From Tanypteryx hageni (lineage: Eukaryota; Arthropoda; Insecta; Odonata; Petaluridae): DNA of 64,000 bases. A program made the position numbers and the translations under genes. Shown here one piece after another: positions 11,660 through 24,136 of the stretch. The notes beneath the pieces are model-generated. The model made no database searches. It had not been told where the DNA came from and worked only from the letters and a program-made list of their open reading frames with translations. Position 1 is the first letter of the stretch, and every line of letters starts with the position of its first letter. The stretch covers positions 25,968,869 to 26,032,868 of the forward strand of contig CM054114.1 of NCBI GenBank assembly GCA_028673005.1. The letters are read 5' to 3'.

Positions 11660-12470
11660 GACAGAGAGCAGGAAATGGACATTTCGAGCGACGCAGGCGA
11701 TTGGTGGAGGAAAAGAGGTGGGATGGAAGTGGAAGAGGGAAGAGGAGAGAATAGAGGTGGAAAGGACAGGAGAGGAAAAGCGTTGGAAGGATTCGGTTAT
11801 GAGGAAAAATTAAACAAAAAGAAAGAAGGAAACTGTTTGGTATTGAGATTAATCACCGATAATGACGGTAAACGAGAAAGAATGACGTTGGGATGGATGG
11901 GAATAGGATAGAACGAAAATGAACGGAACCAAAGGGTATACAAAGGAACGGGACAAAAAAGAATGGAAAAAAATGGAACGGGACAAAAAGGAACGTGACG
12001 AAAAGGAACGAAAGGAATAGAAACGTGAAGAAAAGGAACGGGATGGGACGATAAGGGAAAGAACGGACCTGGATGAAATGAAAGAGAACAACAGATCGAA
12101 AAATAACGGAATAGAAATGATAAAATAAAAACCGATCAACGCGATTTAAAATTACGGAACGGAATGTAACTGATCAGAACTAAATGGAACAGGTACGGAT
12201 TGAAATGGACCGGGTCCGAAGGGGAATGGACCGGAGTAAGGAATGAGAGAACGCGAATGGACTGATGTGGAAGAATAACAGATGGGCGGCGGTGAAAGAA
12301 GTGGAATGAAGATGTGGAGTTCGGCGGGGATGGACAAGTGGATGACAGGGGATGACAAGCAGTGCTACGCATGGGCGGTTGAGAGTGGGACAGATAGAAG
12401 AGACAAGAGAGAACGAAAAACATGTACACGGAAGAAATTTGACGCGAAACGAATTCTTCGCTTATAACGA
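11660..12470 (+). repeat. Purine-rich degenerate short tandem repeat
   Basis: The plus strand is dominated by A and G. About 11930-12060 repeats a GGAACGGGACAAAAA-like unit with many variants (GGAACGTGACGAAAA, GGAACGGGATGGGACGA). 11690-11780 is a GGTGGA/GGAGAGGA-type tract. Minus-strand frames here (11849-12139, 12136-12429) are Ser/Phe/Arg or Ser/Pro-rich low-complexity translations of the repeat, not genes. Confidence 0.7.
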
Positions 12471-13660
12471 AAACATTTTTGAAAATTTCAACGTTACTAA
12501 TCCGTCGTCACGTGATTGAGTAGAAATTCCCTGGCCGCGCTGACGGCTCCGTTATGATTAGCTTAAGATAGCTATATCTCTCTCTATCTACACATTCTTC
12601 TGTCCTCCGCAACCATCATTTCACGAAAACCTTTTTATTTTCATTTCGTCTCCCAGCAGAATAAAAGTTTCTTTTCTCATCCAGAATGTCGCCGATATAG
12701 AAGCGTTTATTGCACGCTGAAAAAAGGCCAACGCCGAAGAAGATGACATCATATTTTTGGCAATAATGTCCACGGAATTAGTAAAAAAATGCCAAACTAC
12801 TCGTTGATAGAGTCAGTGTAAAGCTTATTATCTCTTTGAGAATTATTTTTAAGATGACATACCCAAAAATAGATTTTAATGCGACGATGAAACAAAGAAC
12901 GCTTACGTTAAATTAGATAACTCATCCTCATAACATTATAATTCACAATTTGGGGAGTATTTCTGCTTTATAACGCTAATCCTAGTGGTAACCCGCAATT
13001 GTAACTTTTGACTGCGGATTCATGCATGAAAGACGGAGTAACGAGAATAATCGTAATTCTTTAACTCTTTCACGCACCCTTAATTAAAATCCCTGAACGT
13101 ACCCCCAAGGGTTCGGGCAGCTCCTATTGATAACCCCTAGTATACAGTACCCCCTTGCTCAACGCAATGGTTGCGAACTTGAATAAGCCCGCATTAGGTA
13201 AATTTATGGAATAAATGACGCGTCCATATATAGGCTACAAGATTTCTCACGTTAACTACCATCGCCCGGTTCATGGCCGCGTAAAATTAAATTTTATGCA
13301 CGTTGGGCGAATAAGTCTAACGCTTATTCAGCCGCGCACAATCGTAACCGCGCTGCGGAGACTCTCGTCGGACATCGGCTTCCTTCGTTACAAATGGCCT
13401 CGGAGTAAAGGGAGATTAAATTGTACCCAAAGAACAAAACGCCCAGTAGCATACAAAAGTTCTCAAATGAAACCGACATCTCACGCGATTTGTTAACAAA
13501 AATAAACGCTACAAAATACTAATGACAAATTTATTTTCACTTTTTATTATGAATTGGTTTGCTTTATTTACGAGTAAAAATGATTGATTGCGGAATCATG
13601 CTGGTCCAAAACTACCAATTCTGCCAGACATTTCCGCGCTAATAACTAAGGGTTTGAAGC
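12471..13660. other. No recognisable feature
   Basis: AT-rich with a GC-richer section about 13200-13450. The open frame 13215-13496 has no recognisable domain. Confidence 0.45.
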
Positions 13661-13800
13661 AGGGGCGGGCAACCTACTTCCCGCGGGCATACTTCAACAT
13701 TCTCATAATGTATTCACTCCCTCTCTCTCTTTCCTGCTTTCTCTGCCTCGCGCCCTTGCCGAAGTAGAGAGAGAGTTCCAACCGCCAACCAACCCGTCCG
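13661..13800. mobile_element. Possible hAT-like terminus and CT/GA microsatellites
   Basis: GCAGGGGCGGGCAACCTACT near 13659 resembles the CAG-starting GGGCAACC termini of many hAT elements. It is followed by a CCGCGGGCA block, a CT-rich run (about 13717-13735) and a GA run (about 13766-13776). No transposase and no paired end were found. Confidence 0.35.
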
Positions 13801-14577
13801 CTAAGAAGAACCCCAGAGAAAATATTTTTTCAATAAAGAAAAAAAAACGCGGAATCGCAAATTATAAAAGCATGTAATCGCACAAAAGAGCGGGAATCCA
13901 GTCGTTCATTTGTTTTGATCCGAAAATCACTCAAGGTGGCGGACGCAGGCCGAATTCAACTGAGAAAAAAATGAGAACGCTTGGTGAACTCGATCCGATT
14001 ACTAAAATCGGTCGAAATGTGGTTTTCTTTTTAATTTTCCTAACAAACCAAGCGCTCGCTTTTTATTTATCCGAAACCTTTCACCAAATATATTCCATCG
14101 CGGGCCGAGTTCTCTGTGACGTGCCTTTCTCAGTTCTAGAACGTTGAAAATAACATGCTTTACTCGTCATATCGTACCTAATCTGTAGGCCATTTTATTA
14201 TTATTTAATCTCGCCTGCCAACTTTTCGATAATTTATTTTATTTTCTATATTTTCCGTGCTAGCCACCCAAAAACCCCTTTTTTTACCCACTCCACAGAA
14301 ATTTCGGAATAGCTTTTTTCCCGAGACGCAATCAACTTGTTCACCCGCACCCGGAGGACTAACTCATAAAAAAAAACAAAAAAAAAAAATAAAAAATCGC
14401 GCGGGCCCATTCGATTTTTTCATCTCGTCATCCGCTTGCCACTCATCTGGCCGTTATTTCATTTTGCGTTTCCGTTGTTTCTCCATCGAGCGCCCAAAAC
14501 GCACTTCTTCTATTCGCTGAGGAGATTCACAAACGATAAACATATTTTTACTCTCTCACATAGGCATTATACAGAAA

Positions 14578-14640
14578 AGGAGTCTCAAATACGTAGTCCA
14601 AGGACCGCATGCGGCCCGTCAGTTATAAAAGGGCAACCCA
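14578..14640. mobile_element. hAT-like terminus remnant
   Basis: AAGGAGTCTCAAATACGTAG, followed by GGACCGCATGCGGCCCGTCAG, resembles the GGTCTCAAA...GCGGCCC termini of hAT elements. It could be a solo MITE end or the partner of the end near 13661. 13801-14577 between them is AT-rich with an A-rich run near 14370-14395 and no coding content. Confidence 0.35.
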
Positions 14641-15743
14641 ATCATTACTTTGACACTACTGCCAAGCAGGTGGAAGAGTAAGCTTGGATGAAAATATAAT
14701 AGAGTAGCATTGGGAGTAGAAACAGTATAATATAGTTTAATAATCAGGAATCACGAGGTAATTTGTTCGTAATTAAAATGTACATAGCAGTAGTAGGGGT
14801 TTTATTCGCCGTAGGCAATACATTGCATGGTCTCATCAAAAAACATACATCTGAATTAGATTTGGCATACATAATCTCACGAAGAGAGCTACAACACGCT
14901 TGTTCTTAACGACGCAAAACTTCCTCAGAGCGACGAAATGACATATATAAAGGTTATTAATAAAATAGAGCTGTAACCAGTGACATAATTCCACGGACTA
15001 ACAGATCACAGAGGTGAAAATGTCCACGCAATATATGCAGCACCGATTTATTATGTCCGAGGCCTGAGTTGCTACCTCGTACTTTAAAAAAAATATTCGC
15101 GAATGTGATGCGTTGGTATACCTCGTCGCGTGGTGTGGTTGGTAACTCGCAAAAAAATAATCAAATTTAATTCGATTCATGCCGCACGGAGTAACAGAAG
15201 AGCTCTAAGGTTCAAGGAAACACTGCTTTTCTATGCATTATGCATACTGCTTCGGTCATTTTCGCCGCAAAAATATTGGTATTGCAGTATATTTTTATGG
15301 CTCCCCAGAGCAGTTAAATTAAGTCATCCGTCTTAAAAAGGAATGACCCGGATGTCTCAGCGCGATAGAAGAGTTCCGGATTTGTATTATGCTAGTAGGG
15401 GAATGAAAAATATTAAAAAGAAAAAGGAATATTTCTTTCCGAATTTATCGTCCGCGAAAAAATAATGAAACAACCGTTGTATTTTAATAGGTACAAAATG
15501 TTCCTTGGGTTTGGCATCAAGAGATTCTGAGGCTTTGGAATAGATGGAGAGACATCCTCGTATACAGAGTGCAATTGGTTCAATATCAAAAAAACATATC
15601 GTAGGAGGATGTTTTGACTTATGTCGAGCATTAATAAGGGATTGTATAGGTGGGACTCGTAAACCTGATTTAAATAATTATAACCGAATTGACATGATTT
15701 TAGTAGATCATTTTTAGTGTAAACACACTCATTGCTTGATATA
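14641..15743. other. No recognisable feature
   Basis: AT-rich. The minus-strand frame 15413-15979 runs across the boundary of the next element and is not recognisable protein. Confidence 0.5.
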
Positions 15744-16509
15744 CCGTATTTTCTCACATATAAGCCGCCATTGCATATAAGCCGCACCCTTGTTTTTGAG
15801 ACTGACATGAATCTAGGGGTAAAAACGTTTTCGAAAATAAGCCGCACTTCAAAAATCGCGATTAGGCCTTTTGGGTAATTAAAGGTAAAGTACTCATTTA
15901 GCCAAAAAATTAGAGGGTTACAACACCCAATGCATATTGCCCAAAAGGTGGGCATCTTCAGGGGCAAAACCTGTCTCAACAGTGACTGGAAGGTAATAAC
16001 TAATATATATAATTAACTACACACAAATATCAGCAAACAGTGGTATCGTTTGTAATAATAAAGTATTTCAGTGAATTATTTGTAAAGGATCAGCAATATA
16101 TTCAATTCGCGGGATACTAAGTACAATATTACCGAAAATCTCGGAATGCGCATTTTACTCAAATATGCTGCACGTGGAAAGCGACGAAAAATTACAACGA
16201 TTTTCAAACCGAAAGAAACGCCACCGAAATGTTTCTTACAATGAAATTGAAATATGAGACAACTGTGACGATGCCTTGATATCGGTCCAACTAAGGAATT
16301 TTTCTCGCGGGCCCGGCGCTACCGTAGTGATTGCCTGCAAAAACTGACGTAGATAACTCCGGTATCAATAACAAAAACATTTCTTATCCTTTCGATGATT
16401 ATGGTATTTATGGATTTTCCGATTTTGTTTCCTCGTATATAAGCCTCATCCTCGTTTTGGAGACGAAATTTTTGGGGAAAAATCTGCGGCTTATATGCGA
16501 GTGAATACG
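15744..16509. mobile_element. 766-bp non-autonomous DNA transposon with TIRs
   Basis: The left end reads CCGTATTTTCTCACATATAAGCCGC. The right end, reverse-complemented, reads CGTATTCACTCGCATATAAGCCGC. They are inverted repeats of about 25 bp. ATAAGCCGCAC-like motifs recur inside near both ends (about 15776-15788, 15837-15848, and GTATATAAGCCTCATC at 16434-16450), as subterminal repeats do. No transposase is encoded. A hAT-like origin is possible, but no clear 8-bp duplication is visible. Confidence 0.6.
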
Positions 16510-16629
16510 ATACATATACATACCCACGCCTATGAACGCAAATGCACTTGATTTTGAGTTTAGCTGATTCGCCTCTTGACTTACGCGCGCAATGGGTATC
16601 TAATTGGTAGTGCAATGAATAGTTGGATA

Positions 16630-16970
16630 GCAAGGGAGAAGAGAACCCCGGTGTCGGATTTTAGCCTGCTCTTAAGGAAGATCACCAAGGAGGCCAACGG
16701 TTTAATGTCCCTTCCGAGGGACGGGGCGCTGATTTGATCTCGTTCTGGTCTTTTTATCGTCCTCGTCTCCTAAGTTCCAAATAGGGGGCCAGGCGTCATC
16801 GGAAAAAATCCTACAGGCTTTGAAAAGGGTGTCGCTTTAGCTGGTAGGACCAACACTAACCACTACATCACCGGCACCCCACAAAAAAATTGCAAGCCCT
16901 GGGATAGAACTGGTGCCCCAATCTTCAGGAACCGAGGATTTAGCCACCTAGGCTACCCATTCAACCACAT
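16630..16970 (-). mobile_element. tRNA-derived SINE
   Basis: Read on the minus strand from about 16965, the sequence has a tRNA-like head with an A-box-like stretch (GCCTAGGTGGCTAAATCC) and, about 45 bases later, a degenerate B box, CAGTTCTATCCC. A second A-box-like run, GATGTAGTGGTTAGTGTTGG, follows near 16870. The body ends in a segment with CCGTCCCTCGGAAGGGACAT and TTAAACCGTTGG. Head-to-tail order fits a tRNA-derived SINE with mutated promoters. The limits are approximate. Confidence 0.5.
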
Positions 16971-19525
16971 ATATACAGTACCTTCTATAACCCTTTTAGA
17001 CCTGGTGTACATCATCATGTACATTGATTTCAAACGTACTTTTTAAATATTCTTTCACATTTTATTTTATTTAATACTTTCTGAGCACTTAGTGTAACGT
17101 AGATTCGTAAATTTTATCCATTATTGGCACTTTTACTGCCATCAATTGCAGACTAGTTAAAGTTAAATGACATTAATTACAAGATGGCAAGACTGAGAAG
17201 AATTGCTCCAAATAGGTCAAATTTCTTTTATTGTTTTTGTCGTCAAAACATCACACCATGATATTATTTTCTTTGAACTTAGATAATGAAACCATCTTAT
17301 TTCATAAATAAAATAATTTTGCACTGTTTTTGTTGATTTTTGATGTTTTAACGCTTTGCAAAGAAAATTTAAAAACTTTCTTAAAATAAAGATTTTTTCC
17401 AAATTTCTTTTTTCTATTTCTTTTGGATCCAATTAGCTAAATTTCCCTGTAAAGAAAAAAATTTCCCCCAAAGAAAAAAGTCAGGTCTGAAAGGGATAAA
17501 GTAACCAAACGTACAAATTTATTAAATATGTCTATGTCTGTTTGTCTATGTTTATTTAATACTGGGCACATTCATGACCATTCTATGCTGATATTTTTCA
17601 CTGATTATTGCATCGAATTTGAAAATCCTTAATATGTCGCGAACGCTGTAAGTCAGTTGTTCAAAATTTTACCACCGAACCAACAGACAGTTGCCCAAGG
17701 TCTCGGCAGATCACTTCCTCGACTTCACCACCATTTGTTTGATCATTTATTGATTACCTTTTCAAATACACCGCTTTCGACCACAAACCCATTTCTATGC
17801 GTTGACTACTGTCCCTTCTTATAAACAAACAAATCCAAAACAGTGCATTTTTGTTTGAAAAGGCATTAAACTCTGATACGGTCATCTTCCCACGAAAACC
17901 ACACGTAGACTGAACATTGTAATATAGTAGTTGCGCAGCGACGTGTTTTTTATTAGATTGAATCTATAAATACTTAAACATGTTAAAATTCTTATTTTTT
18001 TTTTGCCATATATTTTACGTATTGTTATTATTGCTGTGTTGGCATTATTTCATGTATTTTCAATTTCTCTGCACGGACTACCTGAACGGAGTTCACGGAC
18101 CACACATTTGGAACCTCTTCTGCAGGTTTTAATTATACAATGCGGCATTATGCAGTCACCGAGTGCATTTTTGGTATTTTTTGACGTCCGAGTTTCTATT
18201 TCTCCCTATTTTAAAAGACTGGTTTTCTTCTAGTTATATTATTTTGATATGCTCGTAGAGGTAGTTAAATGCCGGCTTGAATCGAAACTTTTTAAGAATA
18301 TTCCTGTAGCAAAGACAATTTTTTAAGTGGAGATTTTTCCATGGTAAAAATGCTTAACAATTAAAAATCTATTAAGGAAATGCCTTCAATAGAAAATAAG
18401 TTGAATAGTTATCTATATTATTTCTTTTTTTTAGAGAATATTTTTATTCCATACTTTCGTAACGTATAAATACTCTTTAAATCTTTATTTTCATTATTAT
18501 TCCAACTTGTGAAATTAATGCTCCAACTTGGAGCGTTAGCAGTAAGGACCGATTCCTTTCTTCGCGCATATAATTTTTTTTTATTTTCAGAGGAAAAAAC
18601 GCCACTTGTCCTAATTTGCACAATTTGAAAAATGTTACACATGCATGCATAGCTAAAATCATGTCTCCCAAGACGCTTAAATGTTGTGAATAACATTGAC
18701 CCCTGTTATTGAAAGTGACGCGAATGAGGCGATAATTTAATTTCAATTCAAAAGAAACTTTTTCGTACCTTATCAGCTGTCTAATTATTGAGCAATGCAT
18801 CACTTACATAAGTCACAAATTAATATTATGTAACTATAAAATTAACAAATCATCGTTTTTTCATTCAGATTAATTTGAAATTGTCACGTTTTTTATATTC
18901 GTTAAAATCTGGCCAAGTTATGCATTAGCAGGCAAAAGTATTGGATTTATCCTGACATCGCTGGTTTTTTATGTCCCTTTATATATTATCCCATTAAAAT
19001 CGATCAAAAGTGATGCTTTGAAAAGCAATTTTGAATTTAATTAATCCAAGAACTAAAAAATAATGAGGTGACAACCGCATTTCATTTAAATTATATTTCA
19101 AAATGATTGTTTTACAATCGCAACTAAATTGGAGGTCGAGTATTCGATAGTTCAAACGACGGCATTGGCATTTCAATGGATTAATGTCAAGAGGTGGGAT
19201 TTGATCCATTGACTAGCATTAATTTGATGAATGATAAATAAAATTAAAAATTAAAACAGATCAAATGAAAATTAGGTTCGCCATACAGAGAAATAAAAAA
19301 CAATATTAATCAAGCGGCTGACTATGCAAAAAGGCTTGGGAACCACGACGTTACGAGGAATCTCAACAGACAAAAACCAGCACTGGAGGATGGGTGGACA
19401 AAAGAAACTAGTAGGGTTGTACACGGGTTTCCCGTGGTACAGAAGTGCTTTTCGTCAAATTCACCGTAGTATTATCGTATACTACTTTATTTTCTTTGAA
19501 ATCAAAGAATTATTTTTCCTTATAT
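16971..19525. other. AT-rich DNA without recognisable features
   Basis: Very AT-rich. Short frames on both strands translate to Lys/Ile/Phe-rich noise. No RNA gene or transposon end was recognised. Confidence 0.5.
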
Positions 19526-20280
19526 TGTGGTAGACCTGCTTTTTTATCTATTCTAAGCATTCATTTCATTTTCCCTTTCTATACTCGCCCTACAAACGAA
19601 ATTTCTTTTAAATCCGTTCAGCCAATACCTTCCAATTTCATAGTTACAGAAAAATACAAACCCCGATATTTTCGTACCCCTGTTTAGTATACCAGGTTGA
19701 AATATGCTATTTTGGTTATTTATTTATATGAAGATTATATATACTATATTTTCCATTATGTCAGTTCTCTAGAAATACATGTCAAATATATTATTTTACC
19801 TTTTATTGTGGTAGCTCTGCTCTTAAACTCCACTATAAACATCTTGATTGGTATGTTGTACAAATCTTATATATGAAATTTAGTTGCCTTTCGTTCAGTC
19901 AATTCCTACCTAATCCATAATTACTGAAAGAGTTTAATTTGTAATTGTGGCACCCCTGTTTGGCTGAACCAGTTCAAATACGCAATTATGCTTTTGTATA
20001 TATGCTTACATTATAAATAATGAATTTGGTTAAAATTGATGTGGACAAATACGTGTAAAATATTTTATTTCTTGGATTGCGGTATATCTCTATTAAAAAA
20101 TCTTGATTTTGTTTTTTTATGTAGTACACCTCCTTCATAGAAAATTTCGTTGAAATCGGTTTAGCCAATTCCTTCTGAACTTATAAATACCTAAAAGTTC
20201 AACTATGCAATTGTGGCACCCCTGCTGAGTCGGTCCGGTCCAAATATGCCATTTTCGTCATTAATATATTTCTATACTAG
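19526..20280. repeat. Three-copy diverged tandem repeat, period about 275-280 bp
   Basis: Units start at about 19526, 19807 and 20077 with TTGTGGTAGACCTGC, TTGTGGTAGCTCTGC and TTGCGGTATATCTCT. Each goes on to a GAAATTTAGTTG-like block, then CAGYCAATWCCTWCC, then TTGTGGCACCCCTG (first copy: TCGTACCCCTG), then a CCAGTTCAAATAYGC block. The sequence after the last unit holds ACCCGGAAGTGCCCGGG. It is probably part of a dispersed repeat. No coding capacity. Confidence 0.6.
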
Positions 20281-20444
20281 CAGAAAGTACCCGGAAGTGC
20301 CCGGGATACTCCCGATGTCTTCGGCGAATAAAATTATGTCATATGGTAACACAATCATTTCAACTTTTTCGCATATTTTAATGTTCATAAAAACAATACT
20401 TTTCCCTATACTACATATGAAGAAAGTAAAAATCGTATCACGTA

Positions 20445-20590
20445 CAGACCGACAGACACACAGAAATCATCACGAAAATAGACAAACCGTGTTCAGGGAA
20501 ACTCAAAATGTGTATTTCCATTGAAATCTCGAATTCGAATTTTTTCATGAAAACAATGCGTTTATACTACGTATATGGAGAAAATAAAAA
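20445..20590 (+). repeat. Interspersed repeat fragment (ACGTGTATTTCCAT family)
   Basis: Carries GACCGACAGACACACAGAAA, AAAATGTGTATTTCCATTGAAATC, TTTTTTCATGAAAACAAT and TACTACGTATATGGAG. This is the same block order as 3311-3465 and 47040-47205. Confidence 0.5.
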
Positions 20591-21130
20591 CTAATTCTGA
20601 GATATCTCTGATACCTATGAATTGGGCCGGGAGGGTCCATGGAGGCCCTGAAGGAACGGGAGCATATGTGAGAGTAATAGGATTTCGAGTTCAGCAATGC
20701 AATCGGTTGGCAAGGCGACTTCACCTTAAAAACGCTAAATTTTGTCAAAATATGATTTTAAAAAGTTAAATTCGAGATATTTCGATTCGAATGCGATAAA
20801 ATACTGTAAGAATAAGAAACTATTGTCATTTTTCTTTTATGTAGTTCTCTTTTGGAGATTGAAGGTCATATATGTGAATTTTAATAAGCAAAAGAAAATA
20901 AGCTTTCAGGTCAAAATATCGATTTCTCCATGTTATCTTATGTGGAATGGAAATCATTCTCAGGAATCGAACCCGGTTCGATTTTGGAAAACTGTTTTAG
21001 TAAACGGCTTTTACTTTTAAGAATCAAACATCAATCTTCAATCAATCAATCTTCTAGCTACTCGTAAAGTTTATTAAATAGCATTCCAGTTCCGCTTTCC
21101 CACCCACCAACGACGACGACGAAGTCATTT
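20591..21130. other. No gene; isolated B-box-like motif
   Basis: A B-box-like motif (GGTTCGATTCC on the minus strand, about 20965-20980) appears without a convincing A box, so I do not call a tRNA gene or SINE. The rest is AT-rich. Confidence 0.35.
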
Positions 21131-21915
21131 TTAGGCGTTCTTTACCAGCGAAGCGGTATTAGCGGAACGCCTCATGGGCACGTCTGATCCGTCCGCCCGT
21201 CGTAACTTTCATCTCCTAAACCGCTGGACGCATTTTAATTAAAATAGGCATGAGTGATCTTCATTAAAATGTATCGCCCAATTGTGAATTTTAACTGAAC
21301 CCGTCAATTAGAACATCCATTTTACATAATTACTTAAATAAACTTATACTCGTATCTGGTTAAATGAACAATGAAATATCAAACTTTTATCTCCTTAGTT
21401 CTTATATGATTTGAAAAAATATTTAAAAAATATCCTGATAGATAGCGGAATTTACTACAAGAAAGACAGCAAGTCCACGTAATTATGAGTTGTGGTTTCG
21501 GAGATAAAAATTTGAGAATATCCCGAGCAAAACATCGCATATTTTGTTTAAATCGACCGCTAAGACGGTTCTCTCAGCAAATAACAATTAAAAATCCATA
21601 TAATTCTCCCCATTCTCCTTTTTTAATATGATATGCGAGCTATAGATTAAAAAATTTACTCGGATAGAGAACAACATTTACTACATGATGGTCTAAAGAC
21701 CACATAATTACGACTTATAGTTTTGGAGATAAAAATTCGAGAAAATCGCGAGCAAAACATCGCATATTTTGTTTAGAGACTATAGTTTCGGGGATAAAAA
21801 TTCGAGAATCATTTAATCTTTCGATACCGTTCCATACGTATCTCTCATTAAGAGCGCCTTTGAAATTTCTGTGTAATCCATTTATGGAGTATACTTTTCA
21901 TCTTGTTATATATTA
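21131..21915 (+). repeat. Local dispersed repeat family, copy A
   Basis: Starts TTAGGCGTTCTTTACCAGCG and carries CGTAACTTTCATCTCCTAAA, GTATCGCCCAATTGTG, GCAAAACATCGCATATTTTG (twice) and GGTTTCGGAGATAAAAA, ending with CATCTTGTTAT. Copies B (52900-53605) and C (47213-47930, inverted) share this order. An internal partial duplication (about 21480-21570 against 21720-21800) makes it longer than the others. No coding potential. 21916-22035 beyond it holds GGACGGATGGATGGACATC and a GTGCTTTTCAGCAATGGCGA palindrome-like stretch. Confidence 0.7.
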
Positions 21916-22035
21916 GATTCTATATACCAAATTTGGTTGAAATCGGTTCTGATAATCCTTCTCTAATATATGCGTACGGACGGATGGATGGACATCACGA
22001 AGATAATAGTGCTTTTCAGCAATGGCGAAAAGCAC

Positions 22036-23632
22036 TATAAGCAAAACCGTCAACTTTTCCACATCAAATGCGCCAAACGTCCATGAGCGATCTCGCATGG
22101 GACAAAAAAGAAACAAAAGCGAGTCGTTTCGTGCAGGGGAAAGAGAATTCGCGTGCACTAAACGACCTTCAAGTAAAACAGGCGCAATCGTAGAGAAAGG
22201 AAGGCGTATGTTCACACACACACCTCGCGATAATTCGCCATTAAACAACGGAGAGCGGAATCAAAAGGCAATTTTCCAGGGGTTGAATCCGCAATCTCCA
22301 TGGAGACGGAAAAGCCGAGAGGATTGATGACGCATAATTTGAGACGTTTCGCGCTCGCGTTTCTTTTTTCTCAAATCTCTCGTCCCTAACGCCCCTTACG
22401 TTGGTCGGAATACAAGTCGCGAGATAACTCGATTCTTTTTGGGCTGAAGAAAATGGTCGCCGAGTCTGATTGGCGGTAATAATGAGTTACCGCAGCGCTT
22501 TCCGAGATATCTCTATGACAACGCCGTCGCCTATGTGGAGCATAATATGCGCTAGATTCCATTTAATCTCCGAGTGCCCACGCGGTATCGAATGTACACT
22601 GGGTAAACTATAGTTTATAACCTTAATGGCTAAGCCGATTAAATTACCATCGCAGGTACACTGCCTGGAATAGTTCGGGCGGGCAATACCTTCCTCTACG
22701 AGATAATCAAATTCACCTTGATACGTAACACGGCACAGCAGTAGTGCACTTCTAATAATGTAGTGCCAAGTAGGGTAGCCACCTTTTATGGACCCGATTC
22801 CCGAACATCACGAACAAAATTACATTTCCTAACTGGATTAATTGTACTATTTAGAAGTTTCTTCACATCTTTCTGTGCCTAATCATTAAAACTATTGAAA
22901 TAGTAATAATTTTTAAAGGAGACAAGAAAACACTTTTGTAGTCTGGACAATCTTTCACCTGATGCAAATAAAATACACCTTTAATTTTGTAGCAAAAAAA
23001 CTGCTAATACACAGCCCAATGCCCAATATAAACATCGAAAAGATAGATCTTTTTAACATTCATTAGATGTGGATATATCGAAACAGGCTTTCATTGGTAT
23101 CAAATTTTGGTACCCATTTGGATAGGCGCCTGAGGAGGTCGACTCACCTCTATATTTGTTTATTAAATATAATTGGCAGAGGTTTTATCATAGAATTTTC
23201 GACTTTGAAAGTGTTAGACATCAGAAAAAAGCTGTTACTGAATTCAAAATTTTGACCATATGCTCCAAGAGAGCTGATATGATAGAGAAAATAGAATAAA
23301 AATTGATTTAGATTTCATTTTTGCGCGTTACTCATTTCATTGATATCTCATCATGCATCTATTATAACAATATTTGTATGAGGAAACTTACAAAACATGC
23401 CGTGCATAGCTTTTTTCCTGTATATTTTCCCCGATTTATGTAGATTTAAGTCAGTCCCTTCAAAAGCGTACATTATTTCGTATTTACCTGATGCTGTAGC
23501 ATTTCCTTAGTATAGATGATTTTTCTCAGTTTTTCTCACTAATGAATACGGTTATCCTCCTTCCACACAAGCAATCTATGGGTGTAGTATGTACGATGGA
23601 TACCGAACACCTTAAAATTTTCCAAATTATCG
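22036..23632. other. No recognisable gene
   Basis: 22040-22560 is moderately GC-rich, then the sequence becomes AT-rich. Open frames such as 22022-22327 and 23067-23255 match no family. Confidence 0.45.
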
Positions 23633-23679
23633 AACTGTTCGGTGTTCGGTAAAGCATCGGTACCGAACACCGAACAGTT
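23633..23679. repeat. Perfect 19-bp inverted repeat (hairpin)
   Basis: AACTGTTCGGTGTTCGGTA (23633-23651) and its exact reverse complement (23661-23679) flank a 9-base spacer. A further TACCGAACACC copy lies at 23601-23611, so the motif ACCGAACACC occurs repeatedly. The structure sits directly before the Penelope-like remnant. It could be part of that element's terminal structure, a separate palindromic element or a small-RNA hairpin. The sequence does not decide. Confidence 0.7.
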
Positions 23680-23685
23680 TTTCTG

Positions 23686-24045
23686 AATTTACTAGATAGC
23701 ACTAAGGACAGAACGGAGAATTTGAACAAGTCCGGAATTTATAAAATACAATGTTCACATTGCAATTTAATGTACATAGGACAAACTAGACGTAAACTAA
23801 TAACACGATTTAAAGAACACTTAGCCCATTACAAACACAATCGGTTTGAGAAATCAAGTGTAGCCACTCATATCCCCGAAACTGGACTTAGTATACACAT
23901 AGAGGACTTAACATTGTTAACTTCAGCCAATCATTCACTTAACTCGTTAGAAAATCTTCATATCTATAAAAACAGAAACAACGTTATGAACACAGATACT
24001 GATTTTAACAAAACTTTATACAAATTGACCGAACTTGACGCATAA
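23686..24045 (+). pseudogene. Penelope-like retroelement: GIY-YIG endonuclease domain (5'-truncated)
   Basis: The translation contains SGIYKIQCSHCNLMYIGQT: the GIY and YIG motifs with the Cys-x-x-Cys pair typical of Penelope-like endonucleases. Downstream are a conserved Arg (RRKLITRFKEH), the His-containing SSVATHIPETG, the Glu in LNSLENLHIYK and the Asn in RNNVMNTDT, ending at a stop in TELDA. In Penelope-like elements this domain is C-terminal to a reverse transcriptase and nicks target DNA. Here the frame opens only at 23653 and no RT is seen upstream, so the copy is 5'-truncated. The endonuclease frame itself is intact for about 120 codons. Confidence 0.87.
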
Positions 24046-24136
24046 AATTCTTTTCGTCCCTCATTTGTTTTTCGTTCTTCGTTTTAAACCTCTCCTCAAA
24101 ACTTTGTCGCAGTTGAACCTTGTTCACTGCCAAGGC

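Noticed and set aside
20960..20985. tRNA gene or SINE from a perfect B-box motif
   Set aside because: No A box at the expected distance and no tRNA fold.
23067..23255. Penelope reverse transcriptase upstream of the endonuclease
   Set aside because: The short frame shows none of the RT motifs, so the element is taken as 5'-truncated.
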